From contig NC_079886.1 of NCBI RefSeq assembly GCF_029227915.1, positions 4,960,001 through 5,024,000 of the forward strand: 64,000 bases of DNA. Reading direction: 5' to 3'. Positions within the stretch are counted from its first letter, which is position 1; each line of letters opens with the position of its first letter. A program made the translations under genes and the position numbers. Origin of the DNA: Hydractinia symbiolongicarpus (lineage: Eukaryota > Cnidaria > Hydrozoa > Anthoathecata > Hydractiniidae). Below the pieces are notes generated by a model that was not told the origin of the DNA, did not search any database, and was given only the letters and a program-made list of their open reading frames with translations. Below are positions 38,201 to 51,200 of this stretch, piece by piece.

Positions 38201-41200
38201 CCCTGAAGAAATAGAGAAAGTTTCAAAAGCTACATTTCATTGACTTTCTAACGGTATCAGTCCGTTTGAGTTACAACGGTTGCGTCACATATTGGTGCCA
38301 ACATGTATTTAGCGATATTTTTCTAATATTACTATATTGCATCGCTTTTAGCAGTGAAACGATTGACTGTGGGACTTAATTGAACTGAGTTTGGAGTTTG
38401 ACGTTATAAATGTGATAAATGAGACAATTGGACTCCAAGATATAACATTCTTCTAAATTTGACATGATTGCTGGAATTCAGCGATTTCACCGGGCGCTGT
38501 GATAGCGCTTCATTTAAAAATTGAGATAAATAAGTCATTTTTTGATGTGGGACCAATCTTAGCCGTTAGCGCGCGCTGAAGAAACAGAGAAAGTTTTAAA
38601 AGCTACATTTCATGGACTTTCTAACGGTTTCAGTCCGTTTGAGTTACAACGGTTGCGTCACATATTGGTACCAACATTTATTTAGCGATATTTTTCTAAT
38701 ATTACTAGTTTGCATCCTTTTTTACAGTGAAAAGATTGACTGTGGGACTTAATTGAACTGATTTTGGACTTTCACATTATAAATGTGATAAATGAGACAA
38801 TTGGACTTCAAGAAATAACATTCTCTTTAATTTGACATGATTGCTGGAATTCACCGATTTCACCGGGCGCTGTGATAGCGCTTCATTTAAATATTTAGAT
38901 AAATAAGTCATTTTTTGATGTGGGACCAATCTTAGCCGTTAGCGCGCGCTGAAGAAATAGAGAAAGTTTCAAAAGCTACATTTCATGGACTTTCTAACGG
39001 TTTCAGTCCGTTTGAGTTACTACGGTTGCGTCACATATTGGTACCAACATTTATTTAGCGATATTTTTCTAATATTACTAGTTTGCATCGTTTTTTACAG
39101 TGAAACGATTGACTGTGGGACTTAATTGCACTGATTTTGAACTTTCACATTATAAATGTGATAAATGTGACAATTGGACTTCAAGAAATAACATTCTATT
39201 TAATTTGACATGATTGCTGGAATTCAACGATTACACTGGGTGCTGTGATAGCGCTTCATTTAAAAATTTAGATAAATAAGTCATTTTTTGTTGTGGGACC
39301 AATCTTAGCCGTTAGCGCGCGCTGAAGAAATAGAGAAAGTTTCAAAAGCTACATTTCATGGACTTTCTAACGGTTTCAGTCCGTTTGAGTTACAACGGTT
39401 GCGTCACATATTGGTACCAACATGTATTTAGCGATAATTTTCCAATATTACTAGGTTTCATCGCTTTTAGCTGTGAAATGAGTGACTGTGGGCCTTAATT
39501 GAACTGATTTTGGACTTTGACCTTATAAATGTCATCAATGAGACAATTGGCCTCCAAGAAATAACATTTTCCTTAATTTGACATGATTGCTGCAATTCAA
39601 CGATTACACTGGGTGCTGTGATGGCGCTTCATTTAAAAATTTAGATAAATAAGTCATTTTTGATGTGGGACCAATCCTAGACGTTAGCGTGCGCCAGAGA
39701 AATGGAGACAGTTTCAAAAACTACATTTCATTGAATTTCTAGCGGTATCAATCCGTTTGAGTTACAACGGTTGCGTCCCATATTGGTACCAACATTTATT
39801 TAGCGATAATTTTCTAATATTACTAGGTTGCATCGCTTTTAGCAGTGAAACGATTGACTGTGGGACTTAATTGAACTGAGTTTGGAGTTTGACCTTATAA
39901 ATATGATAAATGAGAAAATTGGACTCCAAGATATAACATTCTTCTTAATTTGACATGATTGCTGGAATTCAGCGATTTCACCGGGCGCTGTGATAGCGCT
40001 TCATTTAAAAATTTAGATAAATAAGTCATTTTTTGAAGTGGGACCAATCTTAGCCGTTAGCGCGCGCTGAAGAAATAGAGAAAGTTTCAAAAGCTTCATT
40101 TCATGGACTTTCTAACGGTTTCAGTCTGTTTGAGTTACAACGGTTGCGTCACATATTGGTACCAACATTTATTTAGCGATATCTTTCTAATATTACTAGT
40201 TTGCATCGCTTTTTACAGTGAAACGATAGACTGTGGGACTTAATTGAACTGATTTTGGACTTTCACATTATAAATGTGATAAATGAGACAATTGGACTTC
40301 AAGAAATAACATTCTCCTTAATTTGACATGATTGCTGGAATTCAACGATTACACTGGGTGCTGTGATAGCGCTTCATTTAAGAATTTTGATAAATAAGTC
40401 CTTTTTTGATGTGGGACCAATCCTAGCCATTAGCGTGCGCCAAAAAAATAGAGACAGTTTCAAAAACTACATTTAATTGACTTTTTAACGGTATCAGTTT
40501 GCTGGAATTACAACGGTTGCACCTCATATTCCTACCAACATTTATTTAGCGATATTTATATGATATTACTAGGTTACATCGCTTTTAACAGTGAAACGAT
40601 TGACTGTGGGACTTAATTGAACTGATTTTGGACTTTCACATTATAAATGTGATAAATGAGACAATTGGACTTCAAGAAATAACATTCTCCTTAATTTGAC
40701 ATGATTGCTGGAATACAACGATTACACTAGGTGCTGTGATAACGCTTCATTTAAAAATTTAGATAAAAGAGTCATTTTTTGATGTGGGACCAATCCTAGC
40801 CGTTAGCGTGCGCCAAAGAAATAGAGACAGTTTCAAAAACTACATTTAATTGACTTTTTAACGGTATCAGTTTGCTGGAGTTACAACGGTTGCGTCACAT
40901 ATTCGTACCAACATTTATTTAGCGGTATTTTTATGATATTACTAGGTTACATCGCTTTTAACAGTGAAACGATTGACTATGGGACTTAATTGAACTGATT
41001 TTGGACTTTCACATTATAAATGTGATAAATGAGACAATTGGACTTCAAGAAATAACATTCTCCTTAATTTGACATGATTGCTGGAATTCAACGATTACAC
41101 TGGGTGCTGTGATAGCGCTTTATTTAGAAATTTAGATAAATAAGTCATTTTTTGGTGTGGGACCAATCTTAGCCGTTAGCGCGCGCTGAAGAAATAGAGA

Positions 41201-41942
41201 AAGTTTCAAAAGCTACATTTCATGGACTTTCTAACGGTTTCAGTCCGTTTGAGTTACAACGGTTGCGTCACATATTGGTACCAACATGTTTTTAGCGATA
41301 ATTTTCCAATATTACTAGGATTCATCGCTTTTAGCTGTGAATTGAGTGACTGTGGGCCTTAATTGAACTGATTTTGGACTTTGACCTTATAAATGTCATC
41401 AATGAGACAATTCGCCTCCAAGAAATAACATTTTCCTTAATTTGACATGATTGCTGCAATTCAACGATTACACTGGGTGCTGTGACGGCGCTTCATTGAA
41501 AAATTTAGATAAATAAGTCATTTTTGATGTGGGACCAATCCTAGCCGTTAGCGTGCGCCAAAGAAATGGAGACAGTTTCAAAAACTACATTTCATTGACT
41601 TTCTAGCGGTATCAATCCGTTTGAGTTACAACGGTTGCGTCACATATTGGTACCAACATCTATTTAGCGATAATTTTCTAATATTACTAGGTTGCATCGC
41701 TTTTAGCAGTGAAACGATTGACTGTGGGATTTAATTGAACTGACTTTCGACTTTGAAATTATAAATGTGATAAAGGAGACAATTGGACTCCAAGAGATAA
41801 CATTCTCCTTAATTTGACAAGATTGCTGGAATTCAGCGATTTCAGCGGGCGCTGTGATAGCGCTTCATTTAAAAATTTAGATAAATAAGTCATTTTTTGA
41901 TGTGGGACCAATCCTAGCCGTTAGCGTGCGCCGAAAAAATAG
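35232..41942 (+). repeat. Region VI: 18 loosely ordered, more diverged monomers
   Basis: Monomer starts: 35232, 35605, 35978, 36351, 36724, 37097, 37469, 37842, 38215, 38588, 38961, 39334, 39706, 40079, 40452, 40825, 41198, 41570. Type e-like (35605, 36351, 37842, 38215) and f-like (35978, 36724, 38588, 38961) monomers still alternate in places, but no unit repeats in register. Local echoes exist: 36724-37468 resembles 38961-39705 at 2,237 bp, with the variants ctgtgaaatgagtgactg and gtcatcaatgag. Neighbours 37842 and 38215 share ttctaaatttgac. Confidence 0.8.
37842..38587 (+). repeat. Recent single-monomer duplication (2 x 373 bp)
   Basis: The monomers at 37842 and 38215 are nearly identical. 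Both carry cgttaacgcg just upstream, agtttggagtttgacg, and the private cattcttctaaatttgac. Differences are few, e.g. gaattgag/gaactgag and acgcttg/acggttg. This is the shortest-period amplification in the window, a single monomer. Confidence 0.8.
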
Positions 41943-43383
41943 AGACAGTTTCAAAAACTACATTTAATTGACTTTTTAACGGTATCAGGTTGCTGGAGTT
42001 ACAACGGTTGCGTCACATATTCGTACCAACATTTATTTAGCGATATTTTTATGATATTACTAGGTTACATCGCTTTTAACGGTGAAACGATTGACTGTGG
42101 GACTTAATTGAACTGATTTTGGACTTTCACATTATAAATGTGATAAATGAGACAATTGGACTTCAAGAAATAACATTCTCCTTAATTTGACATGATTGCT
42201 GGAATTCAACGATTACACTGGGTGCTGTGATAGCGCTTTATTTAGAAATTTAGATAAATAAGTCATTTTTTGGTGTGGGACCAATCTTAGCCGTTAGCAC
42301 GCGCTGAAGAAATAGAGAAAGTTTCAAAAGCTACATTTCATGGACTTTCTAACGGTTTCAGTCCATTTGAGTTACAACGGTTGCGTCACATATTGGTATT
42401 AACATGTTTTTAGCGATAATTTTCCAATATTACTAGGTTTCATCGCTTTTAGCTGTGAATTGAGTGACTGTGGGCCTTAATTGAACTGATTTTAGACTTT
42501 GACCTTATAAATGTCATCAATGAGACAATTCGCCTCCAAGAAATAACATTTTCTCTAATTTGACATGATTGCTGCAATTCAACGATTACACTGGGTGCTG
42601 TGATTGCGCTACATTTAAAAATTTAGATAAATAAGTCATTTTTAATGTGGGACCAATCCTAGCCGTTAGCGTGCGCCAAAGAAATGGAGACAGTTTCAAA
42701 AACTACATTTCATTGACTTTCTAGCGGTATCAATCCGTTTGAGTTACAACGGTTGCGTCACATATTGGTACCAACATTTATTTAGCGATAATTTTCTAAT
42801 ATTACTAGGTTGCATCGCTTTTAGCAGTGAAACGATTGACTGTGGGATTTAATTGAACTGACTTTCGCCTTTGAAATTATAAATGTGATAAAAGAGACAA
42901 TTGGACTCCAAGAGATAACATTCTCCTTAATTTGACAAGATTGCTGGAATTCAGCAATTTCAGCGGGCGCTGTGATAGCGCTTCATTTAAAAATTTAGAT
43001 AAATAAGTCATTTTTTGATGTAGGACAAATCTTAGCCGTTAGCGCGCGCTGAAGAAATAGAGAAAGTTTCAAAAGCTACATTTCATGGACTTTCTAACGG
43101 TTTCAGTCTGTTTGAGTTACAACGGTTGCGTCACATAATGGTACCAACATTTATTTAGCGATATTTTTCTAATATTACTAGTTTGCATCGCTTTTTACAG
43201 TGAAACGATTGACTGTGGGACTTAATTGAACTGATTTTGGACTTTCACATTATAAATGTGATAAATGAGACAATTGGACTTCAAGAAATAACATTCTCCA
43301 TAATTTGACATGATTGCTGGAATTCAACGATTACACTGGGTGCTGTGATAGCGCTTCATTTAAAAATTTAGATAAATAAGTCA

Positions 43384-43393
43384 TTTTTTGATG
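43384..43393. other. Conserved T tract before tgtgggacc, part of A/T-tract cluster (representative)
   Basis: Each monomer has a cluster of A/T tracts near its end: ttTAAAAATTTAG followed about 20 bp later by a T5-T6 tract. Another T5 tract lies near residue 105 (gatattttt). Tracts of this kind bend DNA and influence nucleosome placement; no such effect can be shown from sequence alone. Confidence 0.45.
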
Positions 43394-44531
43394 TGGGACC
43401 AATCCTAGCCGTTAGCGTGCACCAAAGAAATAGAGACAGTTTCAAAAACTACATTTAATTGACTTTTTAACGGTATCAGTTTGCTGGAGTTACAACGGTT
43501 GCGCCACATATTTGTACCAACATTTATTTAGCGATATTTTTATGATATTACTAGGTTACATCGCTTTTAACAGTGAAACGATTGACTGTGGGACTTAATT
43601 GAACTGATTTTGGACTTTCACATTATAAATGTGATAAATGAGACAATTGGACTTCAAGAAATAACATTCTCCTTAATTTGACATGATTGCTGGAATTCAA
43701 CGATTACACTGGGTGCTGTGATAGCGCTTCATTTAGAAATTTAGATAAATAAGTCATATTTTGGTGTGGGACCAATCTTAGCCGTTAGCGCGCGCTGAAG
43801 AAATAGAGAAAGTTTCAAAAGCTACATTTCATGGACTTTCTAACGGTTTCAGTCCGTTTGATTTACAACGGTTGCGTCACATATTGGTACCAACATGTAT
43901 TTAGCGATAATTTTCCAATATTACTAGGTTGCATCGCTTTTAGCTGTGAAATGAGTGACTGTGGGCCTTAATTGAACTGATTTTGGACTTTGACCTTATA
44001 AATGTCATCAATGAGACAATTGGACTTCAAGAAATAACATTTTTCTTAATTTGACATGATTGCTTGCACTCAACGATTACACTGGGCTTTGTTGTAGCGT
44101 TTCATTTAAAAATTTAGATAAATTAGTCATTTTTTACTGTGGGACCAATACTAGCCGTTAGCGCGCGCTGAAGCAAAAAGACATTTTCAAAAACTAATTA
44201 TCATTGACTTTCTAACGGTATCAGTCTGTTTGAGGTACAACGTTTGTGTCACATATTCGTACCAACATATATTTAGCGATATTTTTCTGATAATGTTTGG
44301 TTTCATCGCTATTAACAGTAAAATGATTGACTGTGGGACTTAATTTAACTGATTTTAGACTTTGACCTTTTAAATGTCATCAATGAGACAATTGGCCTTC
44401 AAGAAATAGCATTTTCCTTAATTTGACATGATTGCTGCAATTCAACGATTACACTGGGTGCTGTGATAGCGCTTCATTTAAAAATTTAGATAAATAAGTC
44501 ATTTTTTGGTGTGGTACCAATCTTAGCCGTT

Positions 44532-44541
44532 AGCGCGCGCT
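44532..44541. other. Conserved 10-bp palindrome AGCGCGCGCT (representative)
   Basis: A perfect self-complementary 10-mer at the monomer end with three consecutive CpG sites. Intact in many monomers; changed to agcgtgcgcc, agcacgcgct or agtgcgcgct in others, and removed altogether in the 358-bp variants. All these single-base variants are C/T or G/A changes at CpG. Confidence 0.8.
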
Positions 44542-44586
44542 GAAGAAATAGAGAAAGTTTCAAAAGCTACATTTCATGGACTTTCT

Positions 44587-44619
44587 AACGGTTTCAGTCC
44601 GTTTGAGTTACAACGGTTG
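44587..44619. other. AACGG/CCGTT dyad followed by CAACGGTTG (representative)
   Basis: AACGG (44587) and its complement CCGTT (44599) form a 5-bp dyad with a 7-nt spacer. Eight bases further, CAACGGTTG (44611) is a 4-bp arm dyad around one G. With the ccgtta near the monomer end, YAACGG occurs three times per typical monomer. YAACGG matches the published core bound by animal Myb domains; binding here is only a possibility. In gttcgctgg-type monomers (k, p, S) the first dyad is destroyed. Confidence 0.6.
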
Positions 44620-44628
44620 CGTCACATA

Positions 44629-44638
44629 TTGGTACCAA
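44629..44638. other. Conserved 10-bp palindrome TTGGTACCAA with KpnI site (representative)
   Basis: A perfect palindrome present in a large share of monomers. Variants are ttggtgccaac, ttagtgccaac, ttcgtaccaac, ttcgcaccaac and ttggtaacaac. The GGTACC inside would be a KpnI site and would give a monomer-spaced digestion ladder. Confidence 0.75.
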
Positions 44639-44735
44639 CATTTATTTAGCGATATTTTTATAATATTACTAGGTTGCATCGCTTTTAACAGTGAAACGAT
44701 TGACTGTGGGACTTAATTGAACTGATTTTGGACTT

Positions 44736-44752
44736 TCACATTATAAATGTGA
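44736..44752. other. Mid-monomer dyad TCACATT-ATA-AATGTGA (representative)
   Basis: Perfect 7-bp arms around ATA, at about monomer residues 185-201. Other monomers carry TGACCTT-ATA-AATGTCA (e.g. 37281-37297): the outer three pairs are swapped on both sides and one inner mismatch remains. A third set (tgaaatt..aatgtga) has lost the symmetry. The n/o exchange junction falls in this sequence. Confidence 0.65.
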
Positions 44753-44924
44753 TAAATGAGACAATTGGACTTTAAGAAATAACATTCTCCTTAATTTGAC
44801 ATGATTGCTGGAATTCAACGATTACACTGGGTGCTGTGATAGCGCTTCATTTAAAAATTTAGATAATTAAGTCATTTTTTGATGTGGGACCAATCCTAGC
44901 CGTTAGCGTGCACCAAAGAAATAG

Positions 44925-45670
44925 AGACAGTTTCAAAAACTACATTTAATGGAATTTCTAACGGTTTCAGTCCGTTTGAGTTACAACAATTGCGTCACAT
45001 ATTGGTACCAATATTTATTTAGCGATATTTTTATAATATTACTAGGTTGCATCGCTTTTAACAGTGAAACGATTGACTGTGGGACTTAATTGAACTGATT
45101 TTGGAATTTCTCATTATAAATGTGATAAATGAGACAATTGGAGTTCAAGAAATAACATTCTCCTTAATTTGACATGATTGCTGGAATTCAACGATTACAC
45201 TGGGTGCAGTGATCGCGCTTCATTTAAAAATTTAGATAAATAAGTCATTTTTTGATGTGGGACAAATCTTAGCCGTTAGCGCGCGCTGAAGAAATAGAGA
45301 AAGTTTCAAAAGCTTTATTTCATGGACTTTCTAACGGTTTCAGTCCGTTTGAGTTACAACGGTTGCGTCACATATTGGTACCAACATTTATTTAGCGATA
45401 TTTTTCTAATATTACTAGTTTGCATCGCTTTTTACAGTGAAACGATTGACTGTGGGACTTAATTGAACTGATTTTGGACTTTCACATTATGAATGTGATA
45501 AATGAGACAATTGGACTTCAAGAAATAACATTCTCCCTAATTTGACATGATTGCTGGAATTCAACGATTACACTGGGTGCTGTGATAGCGCTTCATTTAA
45601 AAATTTAGATAAATAAGTCATTTTTTGATGTGGGACCAATCCTAGCCGTTAGCGTGCGCCGAAAAAATAG
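44925..45670 (+). repeat. Two spacer monomers between the region VII copies
   Basis: Monomers at 44925 and 45298. The first has ttacaacaattgcg and ttggaatttctcatt variants that partly recur near 50207. The second has agctttatttcatggac as in region I (1500, 2614). They are not part of the repeated block. Confidence 0.75.
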
Positions 45671-48278
45671 AGACAGTTTCAAAAACTACATTTAATTGAC
45701 TTTTTAACGGTATCAGGTTGCTGGAGTTACAACGGTTGCGTCACATATTCGTACCAACATTTATTTAGCGATATTTTTATGATATTACTAGGTTACATCG
45801 CTTTTAACGGTGAAACGATTGACTGTGGGACTTAATTGAACTGATTTTGGACTTTCACATTATAAATGTGATAAATGAGACAATTGGACTTCAAGAAATA
45901 ACATTCTCCTTAATTTGACATGATTGCTGGAATTCAACGATTACACTGGGTGCTGTGATAGCGCTTTATTTAGAAATTTAGATAAATAAGTCATTTTTTG
46001 GTGTGGGACCAATCTTAGCCGTTAGCGCGCGCTGAAGAAATAGAGAAAGTTTCAAAAGCTACATTTCATGGACTTTCTAACGGTTTCAGTCCATTTGAGT
46101 TACAACGGTTGCGTCACATATTGGTATTAACATGTTTTTAGCGATAATTTTCCAATATTACTAGGTTTCATCGCTTTTAGCTGTGAATTGAGTGACTGTG
46201 GGCCTTAATTGAACTGATTTTAGACTTTGACCTTATAAATGTCATCAATGAGACAATTCGCCTCCAAGAAATAACATTTTCTCTAATTTGACATGATTGC
46301 TGCAATTCAACGATTACACTGGGTGCTGTGATTGCGCTTCATTTAAAAATTTAGATAAATAAGTCATTTTTGATGTGGGACCAATCCTAGCCGTTAGCGT
46401 GCGCCAAAGAAATGGAGACAGTTTCAAAAACTACATTTCATTGACTTTCTAGCGGTATCAATCCGTTTGAGTTACAACGGTTGCGTCACATATTGGTACC
46501 AACATTTATTTAGCGATAATTTTCTAATATTACTAGGTTGCATCGCTTTTAGCAGTGAAACGATTGACTGTGGGATTTAATTGAACTGACTTTCGCCTTT
46601 GAAATTATAAATGTGATAAAAGAGACAATTGGACTCCAAGAGATAACATTCTCCTTAATTTGACAAGATTGCTGGAATTCAGCAATTTCAGCGGGCGCTG
46701 TGATAGCGCTTCATTTAAAAATTTAGATAAATAAGTCATTTTTTGATGTAGGACAAATCTTAGCCGTTAGCGCGCGCTGAAGAAATAGAGAAAGTTTCAA
46801 AAGCTACATTTCATGGACTTTCTAACGGTTTCAGTCTGTTTGAGTTACAACGGTTGCGTCACATAATGGTACCAACATTTATTTAGCGATATTTTTCTAA
46901 TATTACTAGTTTGCATCGCTTTTTACAGTGAAACGATTGACTGTGGGACTTAATTGAACTGATTTTGGACTTTCACATTATAAATGTGATAAATGAGACA
47001 ATTGGACTTCAAGAAATAACATTCTCCTTAATTTGACATGATTGCTGGAATTCAACGATTACACTGGGTGCTGTGATAGCGCTTCATTTAAAAATTTAGA
47101 TAAATAAGTCATTTTTTGATGTGGGACCAATCCTAGCCGTTAGCGTGCACCAAAGAAATAGAGACAGTTTCAAAAACTGCATTTAATTGACTTTTTAACG
47201 GTATCAGTTTGCTGGAGTTACAACGGTTGCGCCACATATTCGTACCAACATTTATTTAGCGAAATTTTTATGATATTACTAGGTTACATCGCTTTTAACA
47301 GTGAAACGATTGACTGTGGGACTTAATTGAACTGATTTTGGACTTTCACATTATAAATGTGATAAATGAGGCAATTGGACTTCAAGAAATAACATTCTCC
47401 TTAATTTGACATGATTGCTGGAATTCAACGATTACACTGGGTGCTGTGATACCGCTTCATTTAGAAATTTAGATAAATAAGTCATTTTTTGGTGTGGGAC
47501 CAATCTTAGCCGTTAGCGCGCGCTGAAGCAAAGAGACATTTTCAAAAACTAAATATCATTGACTTTCTAAGGGTATCAGTCTGTTTGAGGTACAACGTTT
47601 GTGTCACATATTCGTACCAACTTATATTTAGCGATATTTTTCTGATATTGCTAGGTTTCATCGCTATTAACAGTAAAATGATTGACTGTGGGACTTAATT
47701 TAACTGATTTTAGACTTTGACCTTTTAAATGTCATCAATGAGACAATTGGCCTCCAAGAAATAAGATTTTCCTTAATTTGACATGATTGCTGCAATTCAA
47801 CGATTACACTGGGTGCTGTGATAGCGCTTCATTTAAAAATTTTGATAAATAAGTCATTTTTTGGTGTGGTACCAATCTTAGCCGTTAGTGCGCGCTGAAG
47901 AAATAGAGAAAGTTTCAAAAGCTACATTTCATGGACTTTCTAACGGTTTCAGTCCGTTTGAGTTACAACGGTTGCGTCACATATTGGTACCAACATTTAT
48001 TTAGCGATATTTTTATAATATTACTAGGTTGCATCGCTTTTAACAGTGAAACGATTGACTGTGGGACTTAATTGAACTGATTTTGGACTTTCACATTATA
48101 AATGTGATAAATGAGACAATTGGAGTTCAAGAAATAACATTCTCCTTAATTTGACATGAATGCTGGAATTCAACGATTACACTGGGTGCTGTGATGGCGC
48201 TATATTTAAAAATTTAGATAAATAAGTCATTTTTGATGTGGGACCAATCCTAGCCGTTAGCGTGCGCCAAAGAAATGG
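45671..48278 (+). repeat. Region VII, copy 2: 7-monomer block (one monomer missing)
   Basis: Monomer starts: 45671, 46044, 46416, 46789, 47162, 47534, 47907. The offset to copy 1 is 3,728 bp through 47162 and 3,355 bp from 47534, so the counterpart of 43807 is missing. The fusion lies at 47508-47528, between ggtgtgggaccaatctt and gaagcaaagagacatt. Two monomers (44925, 45298) separate the copies. Confidence 0.85.
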
Positions 48279-51200
48279 AGAAAGTTTCAAAAACTACATT
48301 TCATTGACTTTCTAGCGGTATCAATCCGTTTGAGTTACAACGGTTGCGTCACATATTGGTACCAACATTTATTTAGCGATAATTTTCTAATATTACTAGG
48401 TTGCATCGCTTTTAGCTGTGAAATGAGTGACTGTGGGCCTTTATTGAACTGATTTTGGACTTTGACGTTATAAATGTCATCAATGAGACAATTGGACTCC
48501 AAGAAATAACATTCTTCTTAGTTTGACATGATTGCTTGAACTCAACGATTACACTGGGCTTTGTTGTAGCGTTTCAGTTACAAATTTAGATAAATTAGTC
48601 ATCTTTTACTGTGGGACCAATACTAGCCGTTAGCGCGCGCTGAAGCAAAAAGACATTTTCAAAAACTACATTTCATTGACTTTCTAACGGTATCAGTCTG
48701 TTTGAGGTACAACGTTTGTGTCACATATTCATACCAACATATATTTAGCAATATTTTTCTGATATTGCTAGGTTTCATCGCTATTAACAGTAAAATGATT
48801 GACTGTGGGACTTAATTTAACTGATTTTAGACTTTCACATTATAAATGTGATAAATGAGACAATTGGACTTCAAGAAATAATATTTTCCTTAATTTTACA
48901 TGATTGCTGGAATTCAACGATTACACTGGGTGCTGTGATAGCGCTTCATTTAAAAATTTAGATAAATAAGTCATGTTTTGATGTGGGACCAATCCTAGCC
49001 GATAGCGCGCGCTGAAGAAATAGAGAAAGTTTCAAAAACTAAATTTCATTGACTTTCTAGCGGTATCAATCCGTTTGAGTTACATCGGTTGCGTCACATA
49101 TTGGTACCAACATGTATTTAGCTATAATTTTCTAATATTACTAGGTTGCATCGCTTTTAGCTGTGAAAGGATTGGCTGTGGGTCTTTATTGAACTGATTT
49201 TGGACTTTGACCTTAGAAATGTCATCAATGACACAATTGGACTCCAAGAAATAAAATTCTTCTTAATTTGACATGATTGCTTCAACTCAACGATTACACT
49301 GGGATTTGTTGTAGCGTTTCATTTAAAAATTTAGATAAATAAGTCATTTTTTACTGTGGGACCAATACTAGCCGCTAGCGCGCGCTGAAGCAAAAAGACA
49401 TTTTCAAAAACTACATTTCATTGACTTTCTAACGGTATCAGTCCGTTTGAGTTACAATGATTGCGTCACATATTCGTTCCAGCATGTATTTATCGATATG
49501 TTTCTGATATTACTGGGTTGCATTGCTTTTAACTGTGAAACGATTGACTGTGGCACTTATTTGAACTGATTTTAGAATTTGACCTGATGAATGTCATCAA
49601 TGAGACACCTGGATTCCAAGGTATAACGTTCTTCTTAGTTTGAAATGATTGCTGAAACTCAGCATATACACTGGGCGCTGTGGTAGGGCTCTATTTAAAA
49701 ACTTAGATAAGTAAGTTATTTTGTGCTGTGGGACTAATCCTAGCAGTTAGCACGCGCTGAAGAAATAGAGACAGTTTCAGAAGCTATATTTCATTGACTT
49801 TCTAACGGTATCAGTCCGTTTGAGTTACAACGGCTGCGTCACATTTTGGTACCAACATGTATTTAGCGATATGTTTATAATATTACTAGGTTGCATCGCT
49901 TTTAACAGTGAAACGATTGACTGTGGGACTTAATTGAACTGATTTTGGACTTTCACATTATAAATGTGATAAATGAGACAATTGGAGTTCAAGAAATAAC
50001 ATTCTTCTTAATTTGACATGATTGCTGGAATTCAACGATTACACTGCGTGCTGTGATAGGGCTTCATTTAAAAATTTAGATAAATAAGTCATTTTTTGGT
50101 GTGGGACCAATCTTAGCCGTTAGCGCGCGCTGAAGAAATAGAGAAAGTTTCAAAAGCTACATTTCATGGACTTTCTAACGGTTTCAGTCCGTTTGAGTTA
50201 CAACAATTGCGTCACATATTGGTACCAATATTTATTTAGCGATATTTTTATAATATTACTAGGTTGCATCGCTTTTAATAGTGAAACGATTGACTGTGGG
50301 TCTTTATTGAACTGATTTTGGACTTTGACCTTAGAAATGTCATTAATGACACAATTGGACTCCAAGAAATAAAATTCTTCTTAATTTGACATGATTGCTT
50401 GAACTCAACGATTACACTGGGATTTGTTGTAGCGTTTCATTTGAAAATTTAGATAAATAAGTCATTTTTTACTGTGGGACCAATACTAGCCGCTAGCGCG
50501 CGCTGAAGCAAAAAGACATTTTCAAAAACTACATTTCATTAACTTTCTAACGGTATCAGTCCGTTTGAAGTACAACGTTTGTGTCACATATTCGTACAAA
50601 CATATATTTAGCAATATTTTTCTGATATTGCTAGGTTTCATCGCTATTAACAGTAAAATGATTGACTGTGGGACTTAATTTAACTGATTTTAGACTTTCA
50701 CATTATAAATGTGATAAATGAGACAATTGGACTTCAAGAAATAACATTCTTCTTAATTTGACATGATTGCTTGAACTCAACGATTACACTGGGCTTTGTT
50801 GTAGCGTTTCATTTAAAAATTTAGATAAATAAGTCATTTTTTACTGTGGGACCAATACTAGCCGTTAACGCGCTGAAGCAAAAAGACATTTTCAAAAACT
50901 ACATTTCATTGACTTTCTAACGGTATCAGTCTGTTTGAGGTACAACGTTTGTGTCACATATTCGTATCAACATATATTTAGCGATATTTTTCTGATATTG
51001 CTAGGTTTCATCGCTATTAACAGTAAAATGATTGACTGTGGGACTTAATTTAACTGATTTTTGACTTTGACCTTTTAAATGTCATCAATGAGACAATTGG
51101 CCTCCGAGAAGTAACATTGTTCTTAATTTCTCATGATTGCTGGAACTCAGCGATTACACTGGGATTTGTTGTAGCGTTTCATTTAAAAATTTAGATAAAT

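Larger units (their letters stand above)
41943..44924 (+). repeat. Region VII, copy 1: 8-monomer block
   Basis: Monomer starts: 41943, 42316, 42688, 43061, 43434, 43807, 44179, 44552. It pairs with 45671-48278 at 3,728 bp. Shared private variants include atcaggttgctgg (near 41986 and 45714), cagtccatttgag, ttggtattaacatg, tttcgcctttgaaatt and a gaaattcagcaatttcagcggg-like box. The monomer at 44179 starts with agacattttc, a subtype that becomes common further right. Confidence 0.86.

Noticed and set aside
44736-44752. TATA-like ataaat stretch as a promoter in each monomer
   Set aside because: An A/T-rich hexamer alone is expected by chance in such sequence. No initiator, transcript evidence or downstream frame supports a promoter.
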